DNA of 64,000 nt. It comes from Calocera cornea HHB12733. Taxonomy: Eukaryota; Basidiomycota; Dacrymycetes; Dacrymycetales; Dacrymycetaceae. The translations under genes and the position numbers were made by a program. The notes under the pieces are model-generated. The model did not search any database, had not been told where the DNA came from, and was given only the letters and a program-made list of their open reading frames with translations. The stretch spans positions 1-64,000 of the forward strand of contig KV423935.1 of assembly GCA_001632435.1 (NCBI GenBank). The letters run 5' to 3'. This document shows positions 34,546 to 46,477 of this stretch, in pieces (the stretch's first letter is position 1; each line of letters opens with the position of its first letter).

Positions 34546-35223
34546 AGTGGTGTAGTTTGCAATGTCATTCTGTTTTCGGTTCTGATTCGGTTCACCTCTT
34601 ACCCATTATTCCGGCACAGGGTTCGCCTTCGCACCTGTGCTCGACCCTGAGATTTGGACGCCGTAGACGAAACTCGTGTGACCAATGTTTGTCTGTACTC
34701 GGTTTGGCCACTGTGAGTCATCGCTGAGAGCTTCGCCGGAAACGTTCTCACGGGTATGCACTTGCCGTGCCGAAGCCTGCTTGCGGATCCTGACCAGGGT
34801 TGTCCTGCTATGACCCTGAGCGACGACGACTCACGCTGAGGTCATCCCCTTTCGTATGGCATTCTTCATCTGTCTACAGCTCCAGAGCCTATGGGACATC
34901 TAGTACTCGGCGTGTGCAGGAGTCACCATGATGGGGGTTGGCAGCAGCGGCATGTACTTCATTCGCACCTCCGGTCGGACGAGTTATGGACTACTTTCGC
35001 TCCAATCGAACTGAATGTGCAACAGGAGATCTTCCTCTCGCCTTGACACCTGATGTCTATCTCACTGAAGGGTATAGCAGAAGCATCTGGAGTACAACCG
35101 GAGTGGAAGTCAGTGTGCGGTTCTTCTTGACGTTCCATGGACTATATAAGCAGCACCACGAATGGTCTAGCTCATCATCTGACAACAATACTGATCACTA
35201 CTCTACAACTCACAAGTCAACAA
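34546..35223 (+). promoter_or_regulatory. Intergenic region with promoter of the 35224 gene
   Basis: No supported gene. TATATAAG at 35143-35150. Confidence 0.5.
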
Positions 35224-36236
35224 ATGTCAAAGAATCTGGTCGTCGTCCTGGGTGCAACTGGAACGCAAGGTGGCTCGGTGGTCAACGCCCTGCTCAAGCA
35301 TGGCGGATACGCTATCCGCGGCGTCACGAGGAATCCTGACGCACTGGCTGCCATCTCGCTGGCGGAGAAGGGTGTGGACGTCGTCTCAGGTGACTTGGCG
35401 GACAAGGATAGCCTAATCAAGGTCTTTGACGGGGCTTATGCCGTCTTCGGCGTAACGGTTGCCTATACGCCAATCAGCGAGGAGCTCCAAGGACAAAACA
35501 TCGTTGATGCCGCCAAAGCTGCCAGCGTTCCGCTCCTCGTCTGGTCCTCCTTGCCCAGCGCGACGGATACATCCAATGGAAAGTATACTACCATCTAGTA
35601 TATCAATTTTCCTGCGTCCAACGGACTCAAGATGCTCACTATCTGCCCAGTCACTTTGACCAGAAGAACGCCGTCGACAAATATATCGCGACAGCGGGCC
35701 AGCCAACGGTCATCCTTCACACCGGGGGTTTCGCGGAGAACCTGCTCAACTTCCACATGCTCCAGCCTGATTCAACCGACCCGAGCAAGTGGAATGCCTT
35801 CTACCCGATCTCACGCTCGGAGACCAAGATGGCTGGAGTGTGGATCGATGGAGATCTCGGTAACATCGTTGTGGCCGTTATCGACCACTGGAAGAACGAG
35901 TCGTGGCGAGGGAAGCTTACGGCTGAACCTATCGCTGCTGCCCCTTACGAACTCTCAGTTGAAGAGATCGTAGCCATCCTCACGAAGGGTAAGCATTAGA
36001 GTGCCTCGTTGCAACACAACTGATAAAGGTGCCTGCTAGTGACTGGCAAGACTATCACCTACGTTCACCTCAAGGACATTCCCGAACTGCAGAAGGCCAT
36101 GTTCGACTTCACCGCCGACGGCTTTTACAGATTCCCCGGACAATCCAACATTTTGGAGCAACTCGGTGTGAAAACGCATTCGTTTGAGGACTATGCTCGC
36201 GATGTGGTGTTGCCTTACTTTCAGTCCCAGGGGTAG
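35224..36236 (+). CDS. NmrA-like NAD(P)-binding protein, class A, complete
   Basis: Three exons (35224-35597, 35651-35988, 36040-36236) give 302 aa. The start is MSKNLVVVLGATGTQGGSV. Then follow GVTVAY, LLVWSSLPS, FDQKNAVDKYIATAGQP, HTGGFAEN, a Trp-Ile-Asp-Gly-Asp-Leu segment unique to class A, and LGVKTHSFEDYA. The first donor is ATCTA|GTATAT, with the same phase as its twin at 37263. Class A lacks the class B intron after the FAEN motif. It is likely a cytosolic dinucleotide-binding protein. This gene and 37263 have identical exon lengths (374, 338, 197) and represent a tandem pair; the nonsense-bearing 552 gene belongs to the same class. Confidence 0.9.
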
Positions 36237-37262
36237 GCCCACTGCCAATAGTACTCAGTGATAGTTGGGGAATCGTAGTATCACTTCTTGGTCCTATGAA
36301 GTTCGTTTATCAATCGACTTACGTTTCGATGACAATGCTGGCACACGAACGGCAACACAACGAAGCCACAAGCTTGTTGGTGACCTGTCCCCGAAGGGTT
36401 TTCAGCATGGACCATGTGGGACGAGGTTCCGACTTGAGATGCGCGCAATGGTACCAGTTGGTGGTCGATCGGGCGCATTGGTTGACCATTCTTCAAGTAC
36501 GGATCTGTAGACCAGGCCCGTCTGCGATAGACCCGATGGGGAAAACAATTCGGATACATTCCTTCCTCAGATCGGTTTGTCAAGCACAGGGTAGAAGATC
36601 GTTTACACCAGCAATGATACTGATTTCCGATCTTGTTATCCCGTTATTCATGCCATTATGATCTATTCTTACGTGTTTTGGTCTTCTCACTGCGTGCGTA
36701 GTCACTCGAAAACAGTTGTCCGAGCGGATGGGAAAGCGAGATGCCGAACCCCCGGACGAGTTTCGGGCGTCTGGCTGAGCAAGCCGGTTACGTCGCTGAC
36801 GCAACCGCACCCTAAGATCACGTGATACCTTGGTAAGCGTAACCAATCACCGTGACGCACAGCGCGCGTCGCCCATGCCGATTCGTCCTCCCGGACAGCT
36901 CCTTGGCTGGCGTGTCCTTTCCGCTCTCATACTTACGGCCCTAGGTTGCGGATGCCCACGATCGTACCGTGGAATCCACGAGTCTGACTGTTTTCCCGCG
37001 AGTTCGGTTGTCGTACGGCACACCATTCACCTAGCCGCTGTTCGTCCGGTGGTGGCTGGTGTCTCCGATGGCACTGTCCCCTGGACCTGCTGGCGCACTG
37101 CACACGTCAGATAGCGGCATCGCTCTGCATCCAGAGCGTAGCCGTGGAACCTCGCATCTGATCTGCAATATGTATGCGCTATAAAAGCGACAGCACTGAA
37201 AGGTCGTGCCCTGACAGAAACAGCTCAAGCCCATCCTCCTCAACACTCCCATCGAACTCAAC
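36237..37262 (+). promoter_or_regulatory. Intergenic region with promoter of the 37263 gene
   Basis: About 1 kb without a supported gene. An 8-base palindrome TCACGTGA at 36818-36825, a CCAAT motif about 20 bases on (near 36841) and TATAAAAG at 37180-37187. Confidence 0.55.
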
Positions 37263-38283
37263 ATGTCCAACAAGCTCATCGTCGTTCTCGGTGCGACTGG
37301 AACCCAAGGCGGATCTGTGGTCGATGCCATCCTCAAGCACAACAATTACACCGTCCGCGGAGTCACTCGCGACCCTGATGCGCCGGCGTCCAAGGCACTC
37401 AAGGAGAAGGGAGTGGACGTCGTCTCCGCAAACCTCACAGACAAGCAGAGCCTCGTCAAAGCATTTGAGGGTGCTTATGCAGTCTTCGGTGTGACGATCC
37501 CCTTCACCCAGGATTCTGAGGAGCTGCAAGGACGCAACATCGTTGATGCTGCGAAGGAGGCCAAAGTGCCGCTTCTCGTGTGGTCCTCCTTGCCGGGAGC
37601 GAGGGAAGCCTCTAACGGCAAGTATACAACTATTCGGTAAGCCTTGGTTCTACTAAGAGTATCGTACGTATTACTGATATGACATCGTTAGTCACTTCGA
37701 CCAGAAAAGCGCGGTGGACAAGTACATCGCCACCGCCGGCCAGCCGACCGTCATCTTGCACACCGGCGGTTTCGCGGAGAATGTGTTAACATTCCAGCAG
37801 CTCAACCCTGATCCGACCGATCATAACAAGTGGAACCTCGTCTTTCCAATCTTGAAACCCGACACGGTACTGCCAGGCATTTGGATTGGTGGAGATCTGG
37901 GCAACATCGTGGTCGCCATAGCCGATCACTGGGACGACGATGCATGGAAGCAAAAGCTCACTAAAGAGGTCATCCCTGTCGCAGGATACGACATATCGGG
38001 CCAGGGAATCGTGGATACCATTGCGAAAGGTGAGCAGGGTGTTGTATTAGCGGATGTTTGCTGGGGTTGACACATTCGCTTCATAGTTTCCGGCAAGGAG
38101 GTCACGTACGTCCGTCAGACGGAAGTCCCAGAGTTCCTGGCGGAAGTGTACCACTTCGCAGAGGACCAGTTCTACAGCCTATCCACCCATCCCAAAATCC
38201 TGGAAGAGCTTGGCGTGAAGGCCCATTCTTTCGAAGATTACGTGCGGGCGGTTGTGTTGCCCTACATGCAGTCCAAACAGTAG
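37263..38283 (+). CDS. NmrA-like NAD(P)-binding protein, class A, complete
   Basis: Three exons (37263-37636, 37692-38029, 38087-38283) encode 302 aa. Key segments are MSNKLIVVLGATGTQGGSV, GVTIPF, LLVWSSLPG, FDQKSAVDKYIATAGQP, HTGGFAEN, WIGGDLGNIVVAIADHW and the end LGVKAHSFEDYV. The GATGTQG loop has the spacing of NmrA/HSCARG-type proteins, which bind NADP(H) and change partner binding with redox state. That role is only suggested here. The promoter has the best core elements of the array: a strong TATAAAAG and the palindromic TCACGTGA. Confidence 0.92.
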
Positions 38284-39135
38284 AGACGTAGCTTGAACGT
38301 CTCAAACTCGGTTTCATGCCGTGTCGTGATGTTAGCCAGATGTCAAGACTTGAATACCATTAAATCAGAAGTTGCATCCTAGCAGTCCGGTAGCGTGTCG
38401 GGAAATACAGCTTAGACTTGAAAGAAGAGTACCGCGCATCTGTCCTTTTAAGCTGGTGATGGGTACCGGAGCCGAGGCTGTTTGTCTCCGCAGTTTCCTA
38501 TGCTGCTCCGCGCATCGCCACCATCGCCTGCTGCCTGACCCGGACGCGTCCACGACGCGTCCGATTGACCAATCAACTCGCTCTTGCTACCTTCCATCTC
38601 TTGCAACCTATGCCAGGTGGGCAATAGCCACGCCTCCTCCATGGCTTTGACCGTGGGGTGCTATAAAAGCCGCTCTCACCCTCGAACACTCAAATCATGG
38701 GTACTCGTGGAAACATCCTCTGAAAGTCGAGCTCAGTGCAGTGCGGCGCGCGCTGCAGACGCTGTGTCCGATTCGTATCAACCCGAGGACATGCAACAGC
38801 ACCGAGCAGGTTGTGAGTCATGGGGCAAGCCTGGAGCCCTACGCTTCATTCTGTACGGAGCAGGACGGACCGTCTTCAAGACATCTGTCCCGCCCTTCCC
38901 CCCGTTGTAGGAGCAAATAGGAGCACGCTAGGACTGATCAGCAATGATGCAACCAGCGCGCATACTAGGACACAAGTCTCTAGCATACGATAGAATGGCT
39001 GACCGCGTCACGACGGTGTTGTCTTCAGTTGTTATATAAACGGTCGAGGACTCTACCGACCATAACACATCCAACGACACTGTCAGCCCTCAGTTCAACT
39101 TCACCGCCTTCCCAGTAAGATCAACTAGGAATCCC
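38284..39135 (+). promoter_or_regulatory. Intergenic region with two successive TATA boxes
   Basis: Holds a CCAAT motif near 38568 and TATAAAAG at 38662 (see separate entry), then 370 bases of non-coding sequence, then TATATAAA at 39033-39040, which serves the gene at 39136. Confidence 0.5.
38662..38669 (+). promoter_or_regulatory. Orphan TATA promoter without a gene
   Basis: TATAAAAG followed by a CT-rich leader and an ATG at about 38698 after AACACTCAAATC, at the same spacing as in live NmrA-like genes. The ATG opens only a nine-codon frame (MGTRGNIL) and no NmrA motif follows. Most likely the promoter of a deleted array member, or a TATA-bearing non-coding transcript. Confidence 0.5.
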
Positions 39136-40389
39136 ATGTCCATGAAAGTCGTCCTGGTGACCGGCGCAACCGGCAAACAAGGTGCGTATCCGTTTGTCAT
39201 CACATGTTACTTGGTCTCAGATTTGCGTGACAGGCGGTTCGTTGGTCAACGCGCTTCTGGACCGTGGTGGCTTCGCGATTCGTGCCCTTACCAGAAACGT
39301 CAACACTGAGGCTGCCAAGGAGCTAGCGGCAAAGGGCGTTGCTGTCGTTCCCGGTGACTTGAGCGACAAGGATAGTCTTTCCAAGGCGTGTAAGGACGTG
39401 TATGCGGTCCGTTTGCTCACCATCCTTGACTCGAAGACCGGCTGATATTTACCCAGGTCTTTGGGGTTTCCATCCCGGAGTTTTTCTGCGGCGTCGACGA
39501 GGAGCTTCAAGGTCGGAATCTGGTTGATGCATGCAAGGAGAACGACGTGCCCCTTCTCGTATGGTCGTCTCTTCCCAGTTGCAAGGACACGTCGAGTGGC
39601 AAGTTTATTGTCAAGTATGTTCTTCCCATCCTTTACAAGGACCACACTCAAGTGTGGCTACTCTAGGCCATTTGACGCCAAATCCGATGTGGAGAAGTAC
39701 ATCAAAGCTGTTGACCAGCCAGCAATCATCTTTCGCACAGGCGGCTTCGCTTCCAAGTATGTCCGACGTCTGTGGTGCATCACTGAACCATTGCTGACCG
39801 GATTTCTTCCTAGTATGATACTCTTCCACCAGCTCAAGCAAGATGAGAAGGACCCGTCAAAATATCACTTCTGTTACCCTATCGTTGGTGCCAACAGCCC
39901 CCAGCCATGGACCTATGTGGAGAAGGACGTCGGACCAGCGGTTCTGGCAGCGATCGAGAAATGGGAAGATTCTGCTTGGCACACGGAACTTGCCAAGGAG
40001 CCAATCCCGCTCGTGTCGTATCAACTTACGCTCGAAGAAATGGCCAGCATTGTTGCGAAAGGTCTGTTCCTAAATTTCAAGCAGAGTTACGTACAGCTGT
40101 ATGCTCATGAGACTTGTACAGTGTCCGGGAAGGATGTCGATTTCGTGTCGGTCCCCTCGGACGGTCTTCCTCCTCCCCTTATATCGGTAGGCATTCAACG
40201 TCCTCGCACCCATATCAGCTGACGGGCGCCCAGATGAATCATTGGTGCAATGAGAGGCTGTGGGGGTACGGAGACCATATCCCCGTCGACATTCTTGTTA
40301 AGCTGGGTGTCAAGTTCCACACGCTGGATGACTACGTTCGGGACGAGGTGATCCCATGGATGAACTCCCAGGATCAATCTGCAAGCTGA
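39136..40389 (+). CDS. NmrA-like NAD(P)-binding protein, class B, complete
   Basis: Seven exons (39136-39181, 39234-39406, 39457-39614, 39667-39756, 39814-40061, 40122-40186, 40234-40389) give 311 aa, the longest of the family because of a one-codon longer exon 3 and a Gln/Ser-rich tail. The start is MSMKVVLVTGATGKQGGSL. Then GVSIPE, LLVWSSLPS, FDAKSDVEKYIKAVDQP, RTGGFASN and LGVKFHTLDDYV. The last exon starts MNHWCNERLWGYGD, shared in part with 33317 and with the remnant right after it. TATATAAA at 39033. No transmembrane or signal sequence. Confidence 0.9.
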
Positions 40390-40539
40390 TTGAACATCAT
40401 TTATAAGTACTGACGTCGGTCGTGCCTAACAAGTTAAGAATCATACTAGGTTCAGGAAATGTGCCAGATTCAAGGGGAACCGCCGAAAGCAGTCTGTTCG
40501 GTGGTTCGGTTCGGTTGATCTCGGTTCGGTTTCGCGACG

Positions 40540-40772
40540 ATGTTTCCAGAGGACGCTCCTCCTGCCTTCGAAGCGGCATATTCTACTGAGTTAGATAGCA
40601 ATGGCTGGGTGGGATTCAGGGATTGCTCTGGTTCAAAGCAAGGCGGTGGGGCAATGGCGACGAGTTCCCGGTCGAAATTCTCGTGAAACTGGGCGTCAAG
40701 TTTCACACTCTCGACGAGTACGTCCGGGAGACGGTTGTCGCCTGGATGAATTTCCAGCGTTCATTAGTGTGA
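40540..40772 (+). pseudogene. NmrA-like 3' remnant, class B
   Basis: Two pieces of a class B gene remain: the end of exon 6 (PEDAPPAF, like PSDGLPPP in the preceding gene) and the last exon (WGNGDEFPVEILVKLGVKFH, then TLDEYVRETVVAWMN) up to TGA at 40770-40772. No upstream exons are found, and a short CGGTT-rich repeat (about 40499-40532) lies just before. It is a truncated tandem duplicate of the 33317/39136 type and marks the right end of the array. Confidence 0.75.
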
Positions 40773-43131
40773 TGCTCGGGAAAGAACAGCTTCTCTCAAG
40801 GTATATAGAATAGTTCCACTTGGTGTATGCATAGGCTGGGATGACATTTCCGCCGCGAAGATCCATCTTTAGACAAGGCAATTTCCGAGGTCGACATCGT
40901 GTTGGGGGTTCAAGGAATATGGAGCATGAGTCAGAATTGAAGGGTTTCCAACCGCTCACGGAAATGCCGTACGAATCTACGAAGCCTGGCCGCTAGGCGC
41001 CGAAGCGATGTTTCATATTGTTCCGGCTCGCATTTCCGCTCTATCTGATGGAACACGAGACTCCATGAACCCGGTCGCTGCCAGGTCAAATCACGATGTG
41101 CTGGGACACGTCTAAATGAGCGCTCAACGCCAGACCTGTGCCGTTGCGGTTTCCGGACATACAGGCGCCCGAACATGTTGTAAGCCCACTGAAGCTTCCA
41201 TAGCAGTGGTCTTTGGTCGCTTTCAAGGGGTCAATGGCTGTGTACATGAGGCAATTAGGGTGGGGCAGGACCCCGGACACCTCAAGCACGGGACTTGCAC
41301 AACTTCCCGTTTCGGCATAGGCATGCCAGCTGGCTTGCGGCCAGCGACAATGAACAAGGCACCGAACGCATGATAGGGGATGCGTTGGCAGATACTCTGG
41401 CGATTTATCGAGCCTGTGAGTACGCCCGGCGCCTGGACTGATACATCGTGCCAGTAATCAAATTCGTATTACGCACATGTCTATTCTGCTTGCGTACGTA
41501 GTGCTGTTGCCAAGGTCCGGAATGGATGGGAGCCTGCTTCAGGAAGTTGTCATCCATAGTACATCGGAGCCAGCGGTGACGAGGAGTGCCCAGTGCCTAT
41601 CGTCACTGTCAAATTAACGTCCCGAGGACCAGGAGTTGGCGTTAATTGCCGAAGGGAAGACGCACCACCTTTGATGCGACGAATATATATTGTTATGCTC
41701 TTCTTCTGCAGTCCATTAGGAAGCCGGAAATATAAGGAAAAGCGAAGGTGCGGTGCCCCACCAAGATGTCATGCAGTTTTGCTTCTCCCAGATGACGACG
41801 ATGCGGAGCACGACGACTGCATCCAAGACGCCTTGGATCCTACATCCCCGTATATCCGAGATACTGGCAATGCCGCGTGTGAGTTGATAAGTCGCACAAT
41901 GAAGTGCAGCACAAGACGACCCTGTCCGGGATTGTACATTTGTCCCGGAAGGATACTCCACACGGCAAACACGAGGCGCGCTAGCAAGTCAGAAGCCCGC
42001 AAGCTGCCTCATTGGGAACAGACCGCATCCTGCCGGTAACGTGACTCGGACCTGACTGTTAAGAAGGTCCAACGAACGCGCGGGTGCGGAATAGCATGGT
42101 GATACGCGGGAGAGGCACAGCCAGACGCTGGCCAATATGAGCTGGTGAGCGTACTGGCTCCTATTCGCACAAAGCCGGAATCAGATCAAGTTCGTCAAGT
42201 GCAGAAGACAACAAGGATGTGCATGAGGGGGATAGGGGCCTCTAGAATTCGATCGATGATCGCGTACCGGCAGTTCTAGGCGTGTAGGATCACCATGGAA
42301 CAACGGTCGTATGCCAGTGACGAACAATCCATTAGTGATTGGAGAATCGCCACAGCACACGAGGAATCGGTGGTAATGGCGTGAGTAGGCGCTGAAGCTG
42401 ATTATTATATCATAACAGTTGTTAGGCACAGCCGCGTATGCGGCGCGTAACAGAATAATGAACACCGGCCGCACCACTGATGAGGTAGCCGATCGTGCTC
42501 GCAAGAGTCGGAACGGCCGCCATGAGAATACTTGCCAAGCGACGCGCAGCGCAGCCAAGTCGACTTTTATAGGGGGAAGAGAAAGAGGCGAAGACGCGTA
42601 ATTGTGGGGCAAATTTCAGTACGGGCTGAAATGCGCCGCCGTTATGCTGCCGTGATATGCGGGACCCATCTGGCGATGGTGCTGCGCTCGGGGCTGGGGG
42701 GCGGTGCAAGAGGTGGTGCGGCGTGCAAATTGCTGATTTAGCGGGCAGAGGTCATCAAGGCGGGTAGGAAGACGATCACCACAAGTGTCATGAAGGGAAA
42801 GCGTTGAGCGATACCGGGATAAACGGTGGTGATTATTGTGAAGGAAAGAAATGGGAATGTAAACAATGGAAGCGGAAGGGAATGAAAGGGGGGCAGAATT
42901 ACGCGCGCGGGAGTGTCTCGGGGTCCCAGGGGCACGGATGGGACGGCGCCGATGTCGAACGGATAACCCGCTTTGGGTCCTCGTGGTGTCCGCACCATTC
43001 GCCTCACAGCACACAGCCAGTGCGTGCCATCTCGACGGGCTTCACCCTCTTATACGCAGGGGCGGCTCCCTGCCTTCTCTTTTATTCACCTTCTCCGTTT
43101 ATACCCAACGCCTCATGGTACTCGCACCACC
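40773..43131. other. Gene-poor interval at the right end of the array
   Basis: 2.36 kb in which I find no gene, pseudogene or long repeat on either strand. The longest open frames are short and compositionally random. The last 150 bases are CT-rich and probably form the promoter of the 43132 gene. Confidence 0.5.
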
Positions 43132-46100
43132 ATGCATACTTCGTCCTATCGTCACCCGGTCCGCCCGCCTTATACCCCTCCCTCCTCTGCTCCTCGATCA
43201 GGGACGCCATCTTCCTCCTACATGGCCTCCACCGCTGGCAGGACACAGTCCCAAGAGCAGTCCCCCGCCCTCGGCACAACCGGACGCGACTTCGTAGATG
43301 AGGCTCTGGAAGAGGTCGACCGCGTCAAGGGCATCGCGGACGTTGCAAGGCAGAACGGCGACTTTGAAAAGGTGTATCGATACTATCGCAAGGCTGCCAA
43401 CATCATTCATCAATTGCTATCGCCCGACCATGAACGGAAGATGTCTAGTCGGTTGAGGACGAGTCTGATCAGGGTGAGTTGGAGTTGGTCGATGAGTGCG
43501 TCATGCTGGATGGATTGGATGGAGTTATGGGCCGCATACATCTGGAAATGCAGAAGAGATCGTTAGAGGACAACGCGGCTGAGGCCGTACCCGTATCTGT
43601 CAGTGTTGGCATACGAGCAGTGGGGATTTTCGAGTGCATATCGATGGCTTTTACCAACGCGACGCGATATGACCTAGCCCACACTACCTGTCGGTTCTAT
43701 TCATGTCGAGAATTATTGCTGACCACATCTTCTCCAGACTATCAATGGACTCGAAAAATGGCTGGACGACTATGACAAGTACCCACAACGCAGACATGAT
43801 CGAGTCAGCGAATGGGTCGCAACTGATAAGATGGATGGTTCTCCAGCTTTTGAGAGCCACTTGCGACGAGACGAGCTTGCTGCAAATGCCCGTGTACGAG
43901 CTGAGACTCAGAAAGACCGACTACGAGAGAAAGACCTGCTGGAGCGCGATGACCACGATGTGGAGCGCATGTACGCTAAGGGGATGATGAAGGAGAAGAA
44001 GGAGGCCGAAGCTGGCGAAAGAGCAGAAGCTCGAAAGAAGCGGGACAAGGAGCGGGGTCGGGAACGGCGATCGAAAGTGGAAGGCAGGCGAGACTATATG
44101 CCGGGTGGCGACGACTCCTTTGCCCCTCCGTCATTTGCCCCTCCGCCGTTCGCCCCAGCACCTGTTTCCAGCACCTCCTCCGATGGCACTGTCAGGGGTG
44201 ACAGGGGTATGGGGCGCCGAACTTCGGTCCGCGCTGGCAAGGAGAATGTCGACTACAGCGCGCGCTATTCAATACACGACGATGCGCCGGCTGGACAGCC
44301 TATTCCTCCCCTCACGCCTGACAAGACGCCTGAGCAGGGCACCGACAGCGGGACGGACGCTACTCCCCATTTCCCTCCCGAGCCCTATATGCGCGGTCGT
44401 TCGCTGGATTATGACACACCCGCCCGTCGTGTTGGACCTCGAGGTGGCAACCCTATGCCCTCGCCGCCAGAGGACAACATACTACATGGATCGAAGGATG
44501 CACGGCCGATGGCGACACCCGAGTACCAGCAATGGCAACAGATCCAGGCAAACGATCCGCCACCACCACGGAATGCCCCCCAGTGGGAACATGAGGAGTG
44601 GATCAAGCGTAATGGACGAAAGCTGCCTCCCCGCATCGCTGCACTGCATGAAGGGTATGGCAACCAGCGATCGTCTAGCTCGCAGGACGACAATCCATTC
44701 ATCGTCCGAGGCACCCCTCCGACTGCATCCTCACGCTCGCGGGAGAGATATACCGAGAGCCCAACAGTATCGGAAGCTGTCTTGGATCCTGGATCCCATG
44801 TACACCGTCGTCCCTCCAATACCCAACGTGCGTCCAGCCTGCCGGTGGAATCGTCGTCGTCTTCGGGCAAATCGACTCCGCTAGTGAAGACGCCAAACCG
44901 CGGTGCGACAGAACCTGCAATCCTCCCCAGCCAGAAACGCTCACCCGTGAGCAATGCTTGGGAGGCCGTTCCTGGCCTGAAATCCCCTCCGCTGGTCGGC
45001 CCGGGGAGGACGCTGGGTCCGCACAGGACCGACTCTACACGCTGGAGCAACCCTTCTACTCCCACGCACCCGGAGAGGCGGGGCTCCGTACCCTCCTCCG
45101 CCTCTCCCGTTGTTGTCAAAGGCAGCGGTCAACGATTCTCCTCGTCGCAGTATTCTTTCCCGCACGAGAAGTCCCCATATGGCAAGGCGAACGAAGCTGG
45201 TGCGCCATTGATCTCCAACTCGGTCGACCGCAGTGTTATCAGACCGCCTGAGGATTCTGCATTATTCAACAGCACGCCAGGAGATCTGGTCAAGGTACCC
45301 AAGGTGCCGTTTGGAGCTGTAGCCCCGCAGGATCCAAGCTACTGGCGCTTGCCGCCACATGAGAGACCTGTGCAAATACAAATGCCGATGTCGTCGGGCC
45401 ATTCTGGAATACCAAGGCTCCGAGCTGTTTACCTCCCACCAAACTACATGAAGTCCTTCCTCGACAATATTGTCGTCAATCGAAGGGCCGGGCTCGAGAC
45501 GATGGCCGTGCTGCTCGCTCAACTGGACACGACGAAGAACGGCTTTTACGTCACAACACTTCTTTTCCCGCCGCAGCGATCCTATCCTCAGTTCTCTCGC
45601 ATAACCGACGACGCTGCTGTGGAGTCGTACTGCGAGAGGCTCAATGCGAAGGTTGTCGGAGTGGTGCGTAAATGCAGCTAGCCCATCGAGACCATTGTTA
45701 ACGCAAATATCTACAGTTACATTGGAGCTTTGCAGGTTTGTTTATTACTGTCCGTTGTTTGACTTGTCGCTGATAAAGGCTTCTAGGCAACAAGAACGCT
45801 GTTAATTCCTTTACGGGCTGGGACTTACATATGCTCTACAAATACCAAAGCGCCGTGCCCGAAACAGTGGGCGTTGCTGTAACGACTCGCCCCGAGGATG
45901 CGGGCAAGGCTGTGTACGTGATCATATGCGTGCATCAAATCCATCTGGCTTACCAGATGTTCAGACATCTCATGCGCTCTCTCAGCGAAGAGGCCATGCA
46001 GGAAATTTCTCATTGCCACGAACAGGCACCATACCACTTCCACGGTGACGTCGACGAGGTCTTTACTGTACGTACATACCTCGCTTGGTGTTGTACATCG

Positions 46101-46196
46101 TACTTACTCGTTTTTCAGTCCCGTCCGCGCGGCAACCTGGAGCACGTACATGTTGACGACGGTCTACACCTACACGTCGAAGACATGCGTTCATGA
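43132..46196 (+). CDS. AMSH/STAMBP-like MPN-domain protein with degenerate JAMM motif
   Basis: The first exon (43132-43473) encodes a USP8-dimerisation/MIT-like helical region (ALEEVDRVKGIADVARQNGD, then YRYYRKAANIIHQLL), as in AMSH deubiquitinases that act on ESCRT-0 cargo. After one or two exons not resolved with certainty (43474-43737), a long exon 43738-45663 gives a coiled-coil, Lys/Arg/Glu-rich stretch and about 400 disordered residues. It ends with the start of an MPN domain (LRAVYLPPNYMKSFLDNI, GLETMAVLL). A 19-nt exon at 45717-45735 and the exon from 45787 complete it. Where active AMSH has HTHP and SSVD, this protein reads LHWSF and TGWD. The Glu, first His and Asp are kept but the second zinc His is lost, so it is probably inactive. 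The end (YHFHG, LEHVHV, LHVEDMRS) still matches the family. Confidence 0.75.
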
Positions 46197-46477
46197 TATC
46201 CCCGAGGTCACATGATACCACCCTCTCACTTTGAGGGTTTGCGGACAATTAGGTAGAGCAACTAATCCGGATGATGTTCATGTACCATGCGCACGACTTT
46301 CACGATTGTAAAATAGCATTAGCACGCTGCAATGGATACTGTTGATTCTTCGCTGGGTTGCTTATCATGCGACAGATAAGGAGAGATCGGGAGATCGCTC
46401 GGCGTATCACTTCGACTGTCACGGGCGCCTAGGGTCCTGCTCGCCCTTTGATTGTGGACATTTCGCGTCGACTGAAG

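Noticed and set aside
552..40772. Secondary-metabolite gene cluster
   Set aside because: NmrA-like reductases can occur in such clusters, but no polyketide, peptide or terpene synthase, P450 or dedicated exporter is present.
40773..43131. Transposable element in the gene-poor interval
   Set aside because: No transposase or reverse-transcriptase motifs, terminal repeats or target duplications could be seen by eye.
43479..43775. Open frame between the first and third exon of the AMSH-like gene
   Set aside because: Most of it is probably intron; only a short piece near 43555-43595 (KRSLEDNAAEA) looks exonic.
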